Positions 6,915 to 14,361 of a stretch of 19,772 nt of DNA are shown here, piece after piece. Numbering within the stretch: the first letter of the stretch is position 1; every line of letters starts with the position of its first letter. Source of the DNA: Actinomycetota bacterium (GTDB taxonomy: Bacteria > Actinomycetota > UBA4738); the NCBI GenBank assembly GCA_005885015.1, contig VAYG01000025.1, positions 18,458 through 38,229 of the forward strand. The letters run 5' to 3'. Both the position numbers and the translations under genes were made by a program. Below the pieces are notes generated by a model that worked only from the letters and a program-made list of their open reading frames with translations, ran no database searches and was not told the DNA's origin.

Positions 6915-7954
6915 TGGCACGTCCCGACCTCCAGCCGCTGGTCGACGTGGTGGTCCTTCAGCGATATCTCGAGGAACGGCTGGAGATCCACGACGCCGTG
7001 GAGGTGGAGCGCCATCAGGCTGGCCACTCCAACGAGACGTTCTTCCTGCGAGCCGGTGCGTGGGAGTGCGTGCTCCGCCGCCCGCCCCGAGGCGCCTTCC
7101 TGCCCACCGCCCACGACGTGCTCCGGGAGTTCCGCGTGCTCTCGGCCCTGGCCGGGACGGGCGTTCGCGTCCCTCGCCCCATCCTCGCATGCGATGACGA
7201 AAGGGTGATCGGGGCTCCTTTCTATCTGATGGACCGGATCGACGGCGTCGTCATCAGGGACGAGCTTCCCGCGGCGCTCCGCGGGGACGAAGCAGACCGG
7301 AGGCGGATCGGCGAGGAGCTCGTCGACGCGTTGGTGGAGCTGCACGCGGTGGACGCCGGGGCCGTCGGGCTGGAAGGCTTCGGGAAGCCGGACGGGTACC
7401 TCCGGCGGCAGGTCCGGCGATGGCAGGGACAGCTGGTCCTCACGGAGCCGATGACCCGGAACCTGCCGGAGCTGCACCGCGTCGGCGAATGGCTCGACGC
7501 GAACATCCCGGTAGGCCGGCAGCACTCGATCGTCCACGGCGACTACAAGCTCGACAACGTGGCGTTCGCGTCGTCCGGTCCGGCCAAGGTGGTGGCGATC
7601 CTCGACTGGGAGATGTCCACGCTCGGTGACCCTCTGGCCGACGTGGGGTGGATGCTCTCGTTCTGGCGCGAACCCGCGGATCCCGTGGAGTTCGCCATGG
7701 ACGAGCAGGCCGTCTCGCGACTCCCCGGCTTCCCGTCCAGGGACGAGCTCGCGGCGAGATACGCGGACCGATCCGGACGGGCGCTCCCGGACCTCACCTT
7801 CTATCTCGCCCTGGCCACATGGAAGCTGGCCGTGCTCCTGGAGGGGAGCTACGCCAGGCACCTGGCGGGCTTCACCGACGATCCCTTCTTCGAGGAGCTG
7901 GCGGAGGGCGTCCCGGCCTTGGCCAGGCGGGCCCTTGCCTTCACCCGCTCGTGA
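6914..7954 (+). CDS. APH-family kinase (ACAD10/11-type phosphotransferase)
   Basis: A 346-residue kinase-fold protein of the aminoglycoside phosphotransferase family, in the subgroup that accompanies or is fused to ACAD10/11 dehydrogenases. Seen are the nucleotide-binding stretch HQAGHSNETFFLRAG (34-48), the catalytic loop HGDYKLDNV (208-216, with Asp210 the expected base and Asn215 a metal ligand) and the metal-binding LDWEMSTLGDPLADVGW (230-246). These relatives are thought to phosphorylate the 4-hydroxy group of a hydroxyacyl-CoA rather than an antibiotic. The ATG overlaps the ACAD stop by one base (TGATG) and the HAD gene overlaps its end by four, which argues for one coupled operon. The gene looks full length and intact. 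Antibiotic resistance is unlikely given the neighbours. Confidence 0.9.
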   Translation: MARPDLQPLVDVVVLQRYLEERLEIHDAVEVERHQAGHSNETFFLRAGAWECVLRRPPRGAFLPTAHDVLREFRVLSALAGTGVRVPRPILACDDERVIGAPFYLMDRIDGVVIRDELPAALRGDEADRRRIGEELVDALVELHAVDAGAVGLEGFGKPDGYLRRQVRRWQGQLVLTEPMTRNLPELHRVGEWLDANIPVGRQHSIVHGDYKLDNVAFASSGPAKVVAILDWEMSTLGDPLADVGWMLSFWREPADPVEFAMDEQAVSRLPGFPSRDELAARYADRSGRALPDLTFYLALATWKLAVLLEGSYARHLAGFTDDPFFEELAEGVPALARRALAFTRS

Positions 7955-8613
7955 CCGACCGGACGTATCGAGCCCTGCTCGTCGACTATGGGGGCGTCCT
8001 CACCACCCCGGTCGCGGAGAGCTTCGCCATCTTCTGCCAGGAGACCGGGGTGAATCCCGAGCGCATTCGCGCCGTGCTCGCGTCGGCGTACACCGGCGGT
8101 CTGGACGAGCGAGAGCGATGGGGGCTCGCCGACCTCGTTCCGGCCGTGGAGACGGGCCGCATGTCCTTGGAGGACTTCAACGGGGCGCTGGCCACGGTCC
8201 TCTCAGAAGGGATGGCCCAACCCCTCGAAGCGCTGGACCTCGCATCAAGGATGTTCGGGCACGCCGTCCGGGACGACCGGATGATCCGCGCAGTGAAAGG
8301 CGCGCAGGAACACGGGATCAGGACCGGACTGATCTCCAATACGTGGGGCGTCCCCGAGCCTTCGCCGTGGTACAGCGAAACCTTCGGCACCGTCGTGCTC
8401 TCGGGTCGGGAAGGCATCCGCAAGCCCCAGGCCGAGATCTACCTGCTCGCCGCGAAGCGGCTGGACGTCGATCCGGCAGCTGCCGTCTTTGTCGACGACA
8501 TTCCCGCCAACGTGGACGGGGCGAGGGCCGTCGGGATGACGGCGATCCTCCACCGGCACCCCGACATCACGATCCCCAAGCTCGAGGAGCTGTTCGGCCT
8601 GGATCTCGGTTAG
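7951..8613 (+). CDS. HAD-family hydrolase (ACAD10 N-domain-like)
   Basis: A 220-residue haloacid-dehalogenase-superfamily protein. Motif I is VDYGGVLT, with nucleophile Asp12 but Gly in place of the second Asp, as in epoxide-hydrolase N-domain/ACAD10-type HADs. Motif II is ISNTWG, motif III the Lys of RKPQAEIY, and motif IV VFVDDIPANVDGAR. The fold implies a phosphatase or dehalogenase, but the altered motif I makes ordinary phosphatase turnover uncertain. The start is GTG, with GTGA shared with the kinase stop. HAD, APH kinase and ACAD are the three modules found in order in human ACAD10; here they are separate genes in reverse order. Its stop overlaps the stop of the converging ccr gene by four bases, leaving no room for a terminator between them. 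Confidence 0.87.
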   Translation: MTDRTYRALLVDYGGVLTTPVAESFAIFCQETGVNPERIRAVLASAYTGGLDERERWGLADLVPAVETGRMSLEDFNGALATVLSEGMAQPLEALDLASRMFGHAVRDDRMIRAVKGAQEHGIRTGLISNTWGVPEPSPWYSETFGTVVLSGREGIRKPQAEIYLLAAKRLDVDPAAAVFVDDIPANVDGARAVGMTAILHRHPDITIPKLEELFGLDLG

Positions 8614-9859
8614 GCCGAGGGCAGGTCCGCCATCCCCGTGGTGGCGGCGGAGACCAGCGCGGCCATGTTGCCGACCGGGTGGCGGTTCTCGGACATGAGC
8701 TGGTGGGCCAGCCCGATCTCGCCGAATTGGAATGTCTGGGAGAGGCACGGGTCGATCCGGCCGTCCATCACCAGCCGGTTGAACGCGGCGGCCTGCTCGT
8801 CGTTGGCGAAGTGCGAGCCCTGGAGGCGCTTCTGGCGGACCCAGAGATACCGGAGGTCCGCGACCGCGTTGTATCCGGTGGTGCCGGCGCAGATCACGAC
8901 CATTCCCCCGCCGTCGCAGACGAAGATCGAGGTCGGGACGGTCTCCTCGCCGGGATGTTCGAACACGATGCGGGGGCTGCGCTTCTCACCAGCCGCCTCC
9001 CACAGGGCCTTCCCGAACGCCTTGGCCCCCTCCGCCCACTGCGCGTAGGCCTCGGCGTCGCTCCAGTGCGGGGGCATCCCCCAGTGGGAGAACCGGGTCC
9101 GGTCCAGCGCTCCAACCGCGCCGAGCTTGAGGCAGAAGTCCGCCTTGTCCTCGGAGGAGACCACGGCGACGGCCTTGCCCCCCATCTCCCGGACGATCTG
9201 GATGGCCATGCAGCCGAGGCCTCCCGCGCCGCCCCAGACGAGGACGAGGTCGCCTTCGCCCACCACGTTCGGGGGCCACCCGAGCAGCATGCGGTAGGCC
9301 GTCGCCCCCACCAGGGTGGGGGCCGCAGCCTCCTCCCAGGTGAGGTGGGGAGCCTTGGGCAGGCATTGATGGGCCTGCACCTTGGTGAACTGGGCGAACG
9401 ATCCCCAGTTCGACTCGTAGCCGTAGATCCGGAAGGACGTGGCGAATCCAGGGTCTTGGCCGGCCGCAACCACCGGGTCGTCCTGGTCCCACTGCCCGCA
9501 GTGGACGACCACGCGATCCCCCACCGCCACGCTGTCGACGCCTTCGCCGGTCGCCCACACCACGCCGGAGGCGTCGCTTCCCCCGATGTGGAACTCGCCG
9601 GGTTCCCCGAACCGTTCGTGGACCTTGGTGACGTCGATGGGCACGCCCTTGGCCGCCCACACGTTGTTGTAGTTGATGCCCGCCGCCATCACCAGCACGA
9701 CCGCTTCGCCGGGCCCGGGGAGGGCGTCTCAACGGTCTCGACCCGAAAGGCGTCCTTGGGCTCACCGAACCGGTCCGGCCGGATGACCTGGGCGTACATC
9801 GAGGGGGGGACCTCGCCCAGCGGGGGGATCGTCCCGATCTCGTAGCGATCCTGCGCCAT
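8610..9859 (-). pseudogene. ccr: Crotonyl-CoA carboxylase/reductase with one-base frameshift
   Basis: Crotonyl-CoA carboxylase/reductase, the NADPH- and CO2-using enzyme that makes ethylmalonyl-CoA, diagnostic for the ethylmalonyl-CoA pathway and also used to make polyketide extender units. The ATG at 9859 follows GAGGAGG. The N-terminal piece (DRYEIGTIPPLGEVPPSMYA, then VETPSPGP) is in one frame; the remainder (VLVMAAGINYNNVWAAKG, GGSDASGVVWA, HLTWEEAA, LVWGGAGGLG, VFEHPGEETVPTS, LQGSHFAN) is in the next. The break is at about 9709-9716, where one C in a run reading gccgggcccgggg appears lost; adding it gives PGPGEAVVLVMAAG exactly as in relatives. Otherwise the protein is full length (about 416 residues), with the NADP-binding motif and the His of SHFAN. 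A homopolymer sequencing error is the simplest explanation. Convergent with the HAD gene. Confidence 0.92.
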
Positions 9860-10880
9860 CGCCCCTCCTCGCCGACCCGGGATCGAGCGTCGCCGAACGA
9901 TAGGTCGGCTCACCGCTCGGCAGCAAGCCATGCATCGCAGATGTTTCCCCGGTCACGTCCTGCGCGAACCACGCCGAGGCGGCAGGGCAGCTCGCCCGCC
10001 GTGGACACCAGTCGCAATGCCTCCCCGGATGGAGGTCGGGCCGGCCACCGTCCACGAACGAGAAGGCGGCCAGGGCCGCGGCCGCCACCCGATCGGCCGC
10101 GTGCTCCAGTGTCTCCTCCCCGACGTCCTCCGCCTGCCACTCGCCCGAATCGAGGAAGAAGGTGGCCACCCGGTATGGGGGAAGCCCGGTTCGCAACAGA
10201 TGCACCAGGGCGTAGAAGCGCATGTCCTCGGGATGCTCGGGCCAGGCCTGCCCCGACTTGAAGTCGATGATGAGCCGGCGGGGCAGACCGAGAACGAGAT
10301 CGGGCTTCCCCGAGAGGATGACCCGGCCGTCGGCCAGGAGCGCCTTGAGGGGAAGTTCCGGTTGTGGCGCCCACCGTCGCAGCAGCGGCGGGAAGGATTC
10401 GCGGAACAGGATGAGGTGGCGCCCGGCTTCGGCGACGACCTCGCCCCGGGCGAGCGCGTCGAGCCCGGACCAGTAGCGGCCGAACGCGGCGTCGCCGTCC
10501 GACAGGCGGTCGGCCGCGCGCTCGCAGATGGACTGGGGATCCGCCGATCGACCCGTCACCACGTCGAGCTCGATGGACTTGTGGAAGAGGGCGCCCGCGG
10601 ACGTGCGTGAGGAATGCTGGAACGGCTGCCCCTCGCCGAGGAGGCCTGCGGCGAAGGATCCGGGACATCGCCGGAAGTCGGTCAATCGATGCTTCCCGAG
10701 CCAGACCGGGCCTCCGACGTGGCGACGCAGCGGCGCCAGTCGGTCTTCGAGCAGCGAACGGATGCGCTCGAACGGCGACGGATCGGCCGGAACGGGATCC
10801 GCGGCGATCAGGTCACGAAGCGTCCGCAGCTGCATCGGCGTGAGGTCCACGGGCTGGAGCGTAGGGCCTCCCACCGACAT
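9762..10880 (-). CDS. RecB/Cas4-like PD-(D/E)XK nuclease with Fe-S cysteines
   Basis: A 372-codon frame encoding a PD-(D/E)XK exonuclease-like protein. Expected catalytic elements: His100 in ALFHKSIE, Asp194 in GKPDLVL, and Asp206-x-Lys208 in IIDFKSG. Four cysteines, Cys72 (FRRCPGS) and Cys289/292/298 in CDWCPRRASC, have the one-plus-three layout of the iron-sulfur cluster in AddB/Cas4/RecB-type nucleases. Such enzymes process DNA ends in repair or immunity. No helicase, cas gene or CRISPR repeat is nearby, so a stand-alone repair-type role is more likely. The ATG at 10880 has a poor ribosome site; another Met at residue 16 is possible. The frame overruns the ccr start by 98 nt, and the last 32 residues look like a shadow of ccr, so the true end may be earlier, with a lost base near 9860-9930. 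Confidence 0.78.
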   Translation of the reverse strand: MSVGGPTLQPVDLTPMQLRTLRDLIAADPVPADPSPFERIRSLLEDRLAPLRRHVGGPVWLGKHRLTDFRRCPGSFAAGLLGEGQPFQHSSRTSAGALFHKSIELDVVTGRSADPQSICERAADRLSDGDAAFGRYWSGLDALARGEVVAEAGRHLILFRESFPPLLRRWAPQPELPLKALLADGRVILSGKPDLVLGLPRRLIIDFKSGQAWPEHPEDMRFYALVHLLRTGLPPYRVATFFLDSGEWQAEDVGEETLEHAADRVAAAALAAFSFVDGGRPDLHPGRHCDWCPRRASCPAASAWFAQDVTGETSAMHGLLPSGEPTYRSATLDPGSARRGDGAGSLRDRDDPPAGRGPPLDVRPGHPAGPVR

Positions 10881-10971
10881 GGCTGCCCACGTGCGGAGAC
10901 GTCTCGCGGCCAGACCATCGATCAGTCGGATGCTCCGCCGCAGGGGATAGACTCGGGCCGGGAGGACGCCC

Positions 10972-12594
10972 ATGGCTGACACGCGGGAGGACCGGGCCCG
11001 GCAAGACCTGGAGGAGGACGCCGGCGCTGCCGAGCCGGCCCCCCCGGGCACCGCCGAACGGATCGAGGAGCTTCGAGCGCTCAAGGAGAAGGCCCGAACC
11101 GCGGGGGGCCCCGAGGCCATCGAACGCCAGCACGCCCGGGGCAAGCTCACGGCACGAGAGCGCCTCGAGCTCCTCCTCGATCCAGGTTCCTTCGAGGAGA
11201 CCGACGTCCTGACCCGTCACCGACTCGGGACGTTCGGCCTCGACCGGTCCCGTCCGTACACGGACGGCGTGGTTACGGGATGGGGAACCATCGACGGGCG
11301 CAAGGTCTTCGTGTTCAGCCAGGACTTCACCGTGTTCGGCGGCTCGCTCGGAGAGGTGATGGCCGAGAAGATCTGCAAGGTCATGGACCTCGCCGTCTCG
11401 GTGGGGGCTCCCATCATCGGGATCAACGACTCGGGTGGAGCGCGCATCCAGGAGGGCGCGGCCAGCCTCGCCGGATACGGCTACATCTTCGACCGCAACG
11501 TCCGGGCCAGTGGCGTGGTGCCGCAGATCAGCCTGGTCATGGGCCCGTGCGCGGGCGGCGCCGTCTACTCCCCCGCCATCACCGACTTCGTTTTCATGGT
11601 GAAGGGAACGTCGCACATGTTCATCACGGGGCCGGACGTGATCCGGGCGGTGACCGGGGAGGACGTGACGTTCGAAGAGCTCGGGGGTGCGAACACGCAT
11701 GCCAGCCGGTCCGGCATCGCCAGCTTCATCTCCGATGACGAGCCCGATTGCCTGGCCCAGGTCCGGTATCTCCTGTCGTTCCTCCCGTCGAACAACCTCG
11801 AAGATCCGCCGTCGTACGCGCCCCGCGACGACCCCGACCGGAGGGACGAGGCCCTCAACACCCTGATCCCGGATTCCCCACGGGCTCCCTACGACATGAA
11901 GGATGTGATCCGCCGCGTCGTCGACGAGGGGGAGTTCTTCGAGGTCTTCCCCCTGTGGGCGTCGAACATCCTGATCGGGTTCGCCCGCCTGGACGGCGCA
12001 TCGATCGGCATCGTGGCGAACCAGCCGAAGGTGCTGGCCGGCACCCTGGACTACGACTCCTCGGAGAAGGCCGCTCGCTTCATCCGCTTCTGCGACGCCT
12101 TCAACATCCCCCTGGTCGTCTTCGAGGACGTTCCGGGGTTCCTGCCAGGAACGCAACAGGAATACGGAGGGATCATCCGCCGCGGGGCGAAGCTCCTGTA
12201 CGCCTTCTCCGAGGCTACCGTGCCGAAGATGACCGTGATCACTCGAAAGGCATACGGGGGCGCCTACGTCGTCATGAACTCCAAGCATCTCCGGGCGGAC
12301 ATCTCGCTGGCCTGGCCATCGGCGGAGATCGCCGTCATGGGCTCGGAGGGAGCGGTGAACGTCATCTTCCGCAAGGAGATCCAGCAGGCCGCCGACCCCC
12401 AGGCCAAGCGCAAGGAGCTGATCGCCCAGTACGAGGGGCAGTTCAGCAATCCCTACATCGCGGCGGAGCGGGGGTTCGTCGACGACGTGATCGAACCGGC
12501 CCAGACCCGCCCCAGATTGATCCGAGCCCTGCGCATGCTCCACACCAAGCGGGAGCAGGTCCCTCCGCGGAAGCACGGGAACATCCCTCTGTAG
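10972..12594 (+). CDS. pccB: Propionyl-CoA carboxylase beta chain (acyl-CoA carboxyltransferase)
   Basis: A 540-residue carboxyltransferase subunit that moves CO2 from biotin to propionyl-CoA (or acetyl/butyryl-CoA), giving methylmalonyl-CoA. Crotonase-fold halves are both present: INDSGGARIQEGAASLAGYG and GPCAGGAVYSPAITDF in the N-half; GIVANQPKVLAGTLD, VFEDVPGFLPGTQQEYGG, TRKAYGGAYVVMNSKHL and LAWPSAEIAVMGSEGAVN in the C-half. The ATG at 10972 follows GGGAGG at good spacing. Full length and intact, unlike its pathway neighbours thiolase, epimerase and ccr. The biotin-carrying alpha chain is not in the window; a small epsilon-like gene follows after 10 nt. Methylmalonyl-CoA decarboxylase alpha is a relative, but the overall pattern is nearer to actinobacterial PccB. 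Confidence 0.94.
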   Translation: MADTREDRARQDLEEDAGAAEPAPPGTAERIEELRALKEKARTAGGPEAIERQHARGKLTARERLELLLDPGSFEETDVLTRHRLGTFGLDRSRPYTDGVVTGWGTIDGRKVFVFSQDFTVFGGSLGEVMAEKICKVMDLAVSVGAPIIGINDSGGARIQEGAASLAGYGYIFDRNVRASGVVPQISLVMGPCAGGAVYSPAITDFVFMVKGTSHMFITGPDVIRAVTGEDVTFEELGGANTHASRSGIASFISDDEPDCLAQVRYLLSFLPSNNLEDPPSYAPRDDPDRRDEALNTLIPDSPRAPYDMKDVIRRVVDEGEFFEVFPLWASNILIGFARLDGASIGIVANQPKVLAGTLDYDSSEKAARFIRFCDAFNIPLVVFEDVPGFLPGTQQEYGGIIRRGAKLLYAFSEATVPKMTVITRKAYGGAYVVMNSKHLRADISLAWPSAEIAVMGSEGAVNVIFRKEIQQAADPQAKRKELIAQYEGQFSNPYIAAERGFVDDVIEPAQTRPRLIRALRMLHTKREQVPPRKHGNIPL

Positions 12595-12604
12595 CCCGCC
12601 GCCG

Positions 12605-12853
12605 GTGCCCTACGAGCTGCCGTCCGGGATCACTCCAGAAGAGGAGCGAGCGATCGTCGCCGCGCTGGAGCAGTACTTCGGGAAGGAGAAGAACCGCCCG
12701 AGCCCATGGGCCCTGGCGGGGCGGGCCGAGGCCATCGGATTGGGAGCGCTCCAGGTTCGCTATCAGTCCAACCGTCCATGGAACGAGACCCGGGTCGCCC
12801 CGTTCACCCGCCGGGGCGCCGAGCCTCGGGCCGGGCGGGGCGACGCGAAGTGA
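12605..12853 (+). CDS. Small acyl-CoA carboxylase epsilon-like protein
   Basis: An 82-residue protein starting at GTG 12605, 10 nt after the carboxylase beta gene. It has an acidic helical N-part (TPEEERAIVAALEQYFGKE), then a Trp-containing segment (PSPWALAGRAEAIGLGAL) and a basic tail. Actinobacterial acyl-CoA carboxylases often carry a short epsilon subunit encoded directly after the beta chain, usually an acidic helix followed by a Trp-rich end, and this gene fits in size and position. It would bind and stabilise the carboxyltransferase. Epsilon subunits are poorly conserved, so the assignment leans on context. Confidence 0.6.
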   Translation: MPYELPSGITPEEERAIVAALEQYFGKEKNRPSPWALAGRAEAIGLGALQVRYQSNRPWNETRVAPFTRRGAEPRAGRGDAK

Positions 12854-12876
12854 TCTCGCCGCCCACATGGAGCATG

Positions 12877-12905
12877 CTTGCCCCGGGCAGCCCGGCATGA
12901 GCAAG
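12877..12905 (+). repeat. Imperfect inverted repeat between the epsilon-like and cupin genes
   Basis: CTTGC (12877-12881) pairs with GCAAG (12901-12905), and inside it CCGGGC-A-GCCCGG (12883-12895) is a further inverted repeat. Together they could form a two-part hairpin about 20 nt before the cupin start. There is no U-run. It might be a terminator for the carboxylase transcript or a leader structure for the cupin; nothing else is seen in this 74-nt gap. Confidence 0.3.
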
Positions 12906-12927
12906 ATTCCCCGGGAGGGTTGAGCCC

Positions 12928-13227
12928 GTGGGCATCCGGATCACGCGCGGAGCCGCGCCCGACGAGCAGCTGATGCGGGGGATCTTCGCCGCCGAGAACT
13001 GCCCCCATCCGCGGCGGTGGTCGGGCGGGCCGGAGGAGACCTACGACTGGCATGGCCATGGGTACCAGAAGGTCCTGTTCTGCGTCTCCGGCGCCATCGC
13101 GTTCCAGGACCGCGAGGGTATGAACTTCCGCCTCGAGCCCGGGGACCGCCTGGACATCGACGCCGGGACGGAGCACCGCGCCGTGGCCGGTCCTGAAGGC
13201 GTCGAGTGCATGGAATCCTTTCGTTGA
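12928..13227 (+). CDS. Small single-domain cupin protein
   Basis: A 99-residue cupin (small beta-barrel, often metal-binding). Motif one is WHGHGYQKVLFCVSGAIAF (41-59) with His42 and His44, and motif two is PGDRLDIDAGTEHRAVAG (71-88) with His83; the usual acidic ligand of motif one is replaced by Gln47 or Lys48. The GTG start is preceded by GGGAGGG eight bases upstream. Its stop shares TTGA with the start of the following glycosyltransferase, so they are translated together. Small cupins may be epimerases, dioxygenases or simple ligand sensors; pairing with a glycosyltransferase does not settle which. Confidence 0.8.
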   Translation: MGIRITRGAAPDEQLMRGIFAAENCPHPRRWSGGPEETYDWHGHGYQKVLFCVSGAIAFQDREGMNFRLEPGDRLDIDAGTEHRAVAGPEGVECMESFR

Positions 13228-14339
13228 CGTCGCTCGCCTTCCAGGCAGACCAGCTGTACGCGCCGGTGCCCGGCGAGGCCGGCTCCTACATCCGTGAGCT
13301 GATCCCCGCGCTGTCCAGAGCGGAACCATCACTGGCCATCACGCTCTTCCATGCCCGGGTCGACGGCGCGGCAGCCGAGGCTTGGATGAGGGAGTATCGG
13401 GTCGAAGAGCTCCCCTGGCCGGTCCGGCGCGTCGCTCCGAGCTGGGCGGTGGCCCGCCGCCCCCTCCTCCCCCCACCCCTGGCCGAAGCGGACCTCCTCC
13501 ACACTCCCCTCGTACCGGCGGTTCCTCCGGCGGGTCCGGGACAGCGCCTGGTGGTCACCGTCCACGACCTTGCGTTCCTCGTCCATCCCGAGCTGTATCC
13601 GGTCGGTTGGCGGCTGCTGTACCGCGCCGCGCTCCTCCGCGCGGTTCGGTCGGCGGACGCGATCATCTCCGTGTCCCGGCACACCGCGGAGGATCTGGTG
13701 CGCCGGTCGCGGGTTCAAGCGGGCCGAATCCATGTCGTGCCGCTGGCCGCCGGACTGCCGATCACGGGCGGCGACGTGGAGGAGACGCTGGCTCGCCTGA
13801 AGATCCGCCACCCGTACGTGCTGTTCGCCGGGACGCTCGGGCCGAGGGAGAACGTGGTCCGGTTGGTACGGGCCTACCGGCGCCTGGCCAGCCGGGGAGC
13901 GCCGCACGCACTGGTCCTGGCCGGGCCCATGGGGTGGCGCCCGCAGGGCCTGTTCCGGGAACTGGCCATCGAGGCTCCGGGCGAGATCGTCCTGACTGGG
14001 CCCACCGAGCCCGCCGACCTGGATGCCCTCCACCGGGGCGCGTCCGCGTTCGTCTACCCATCCCTGTACGAGGGGTTCGGCCTTCCCGTCCTGGACGCCA
14101 TGGCCCGGGGGACGCCATGCGTCGTGTCGATCGCCGCCTCGCTGCCCGAGGTGGCGGGCGAAGCCGCGGTGCCGGTCGAGCCCCGCTCGGTGGCGGGGCT
14201 GGCCGAGGCCATGGAGCGCGTCCTCAACGACCAGAGCCTGACGGCCCGGCTGCGGGAGGCCGGCCTGGCCCGGGCCGCCGGCTTCACATGGGAGGAGACC
14301 GCGCGGCGGACGCTGGAGGTCTACAAGACCGTTCAGTAG
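13224..14339 (+). CDS. GT4-type glycosyltransferase with altered donor-site residues
   Basis: A 371-residue GT-B glycosyltransferase of family 4 type. The N-domain has a modified acceptor-side loop (ADQLYAPVPGEAGSYIREL) and VTVHDLAFLVHPELYP; the C-domain has YVLFAGTLGPRENVVRLVRAY and YPSLYEGFGLPVLDAMARG. Compared with the three homologues next door, the conserved EPRKN is GPREN, so the Lys that contacts the donor phosphate in this family is Glu, and the second acid of the E-x7-E motif is Asp. The enzyme may be impaired or use a different donor. The start is TTG at 13224, sharing TTGA with the cupin stop; upstream GTG 13206 would lie fully inside the cupin. It is convergent with the large glycan operon, with only 22 nt between. 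Confidence 0.88.
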   Translation: MTSLAFQADQLYAPVPGEAGSYIRELIPALSRAEPSLAITLFHARVDGAAAEAWMREYRVEELPWPVRRVAPSWAVARRPLLPPPLAEADLLHTPLVPAVPPAGPGQRLVVTVHDLAFLVHPELYPVGWRLLYRAALLRAVRSADAIISVSRHTAEDLVRRSRVQAGRIHVVPLAAGLPITGGDVEETLARLKIRHPYVLFAGTLGPRENVVRLVRAYRRLASRGAPHALVLAGPMGWRPQGLFRELAIEAPGEIVLTGPTEPADLDALHRGASAFVYPSLYEGFGLPVLDAMARGTPCVVSIAASLPEVAGEAAVPVEPRSVAGLAEAMERVLNDQSLTARLREAGLARAAGFTWEETARRTLEVYKTVQ

Positions 14340-14343
14340 CCGA

Positions 14344-14358
14344 TGCCGGGGTGCGGCA
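14344..14358. terminator. Short hairpin between convergent glycosyltransferase genes
   Basis: TGCCG-GGGTG-CGGCA is a 5-bp stem with a 5-nt loop occupying the centre of the 22-nt gap between the two converging genes. It could act in both directions but has no U-tract on either side, so termination is only suggested by position. Confidence 0.3.
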
Positions 14359-14361
14359 GAT

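Noticed and set aside
6914..7954. Aminoglycoside resistance gene
   Set aside because: The fold is APH-like, but the coupling to an ACAD10/11-type dehydrogenase and HAD points to acyl-CoA metabolism.
9762..10880. Reading the PD-(D/E)XK nuclease as Cas4 of a CRISPR system
   Set aside because: No repeat-spacer array or other cas gene anywhere in the window; the Fe-S cysteine layout is shared with repair nucleases.
10925..10953. TAGACT as a -10 box for the carboxylase gene
   Set aside because: No -35-like hexamer at 16-18 nt; could still be a weak or activated promoter.
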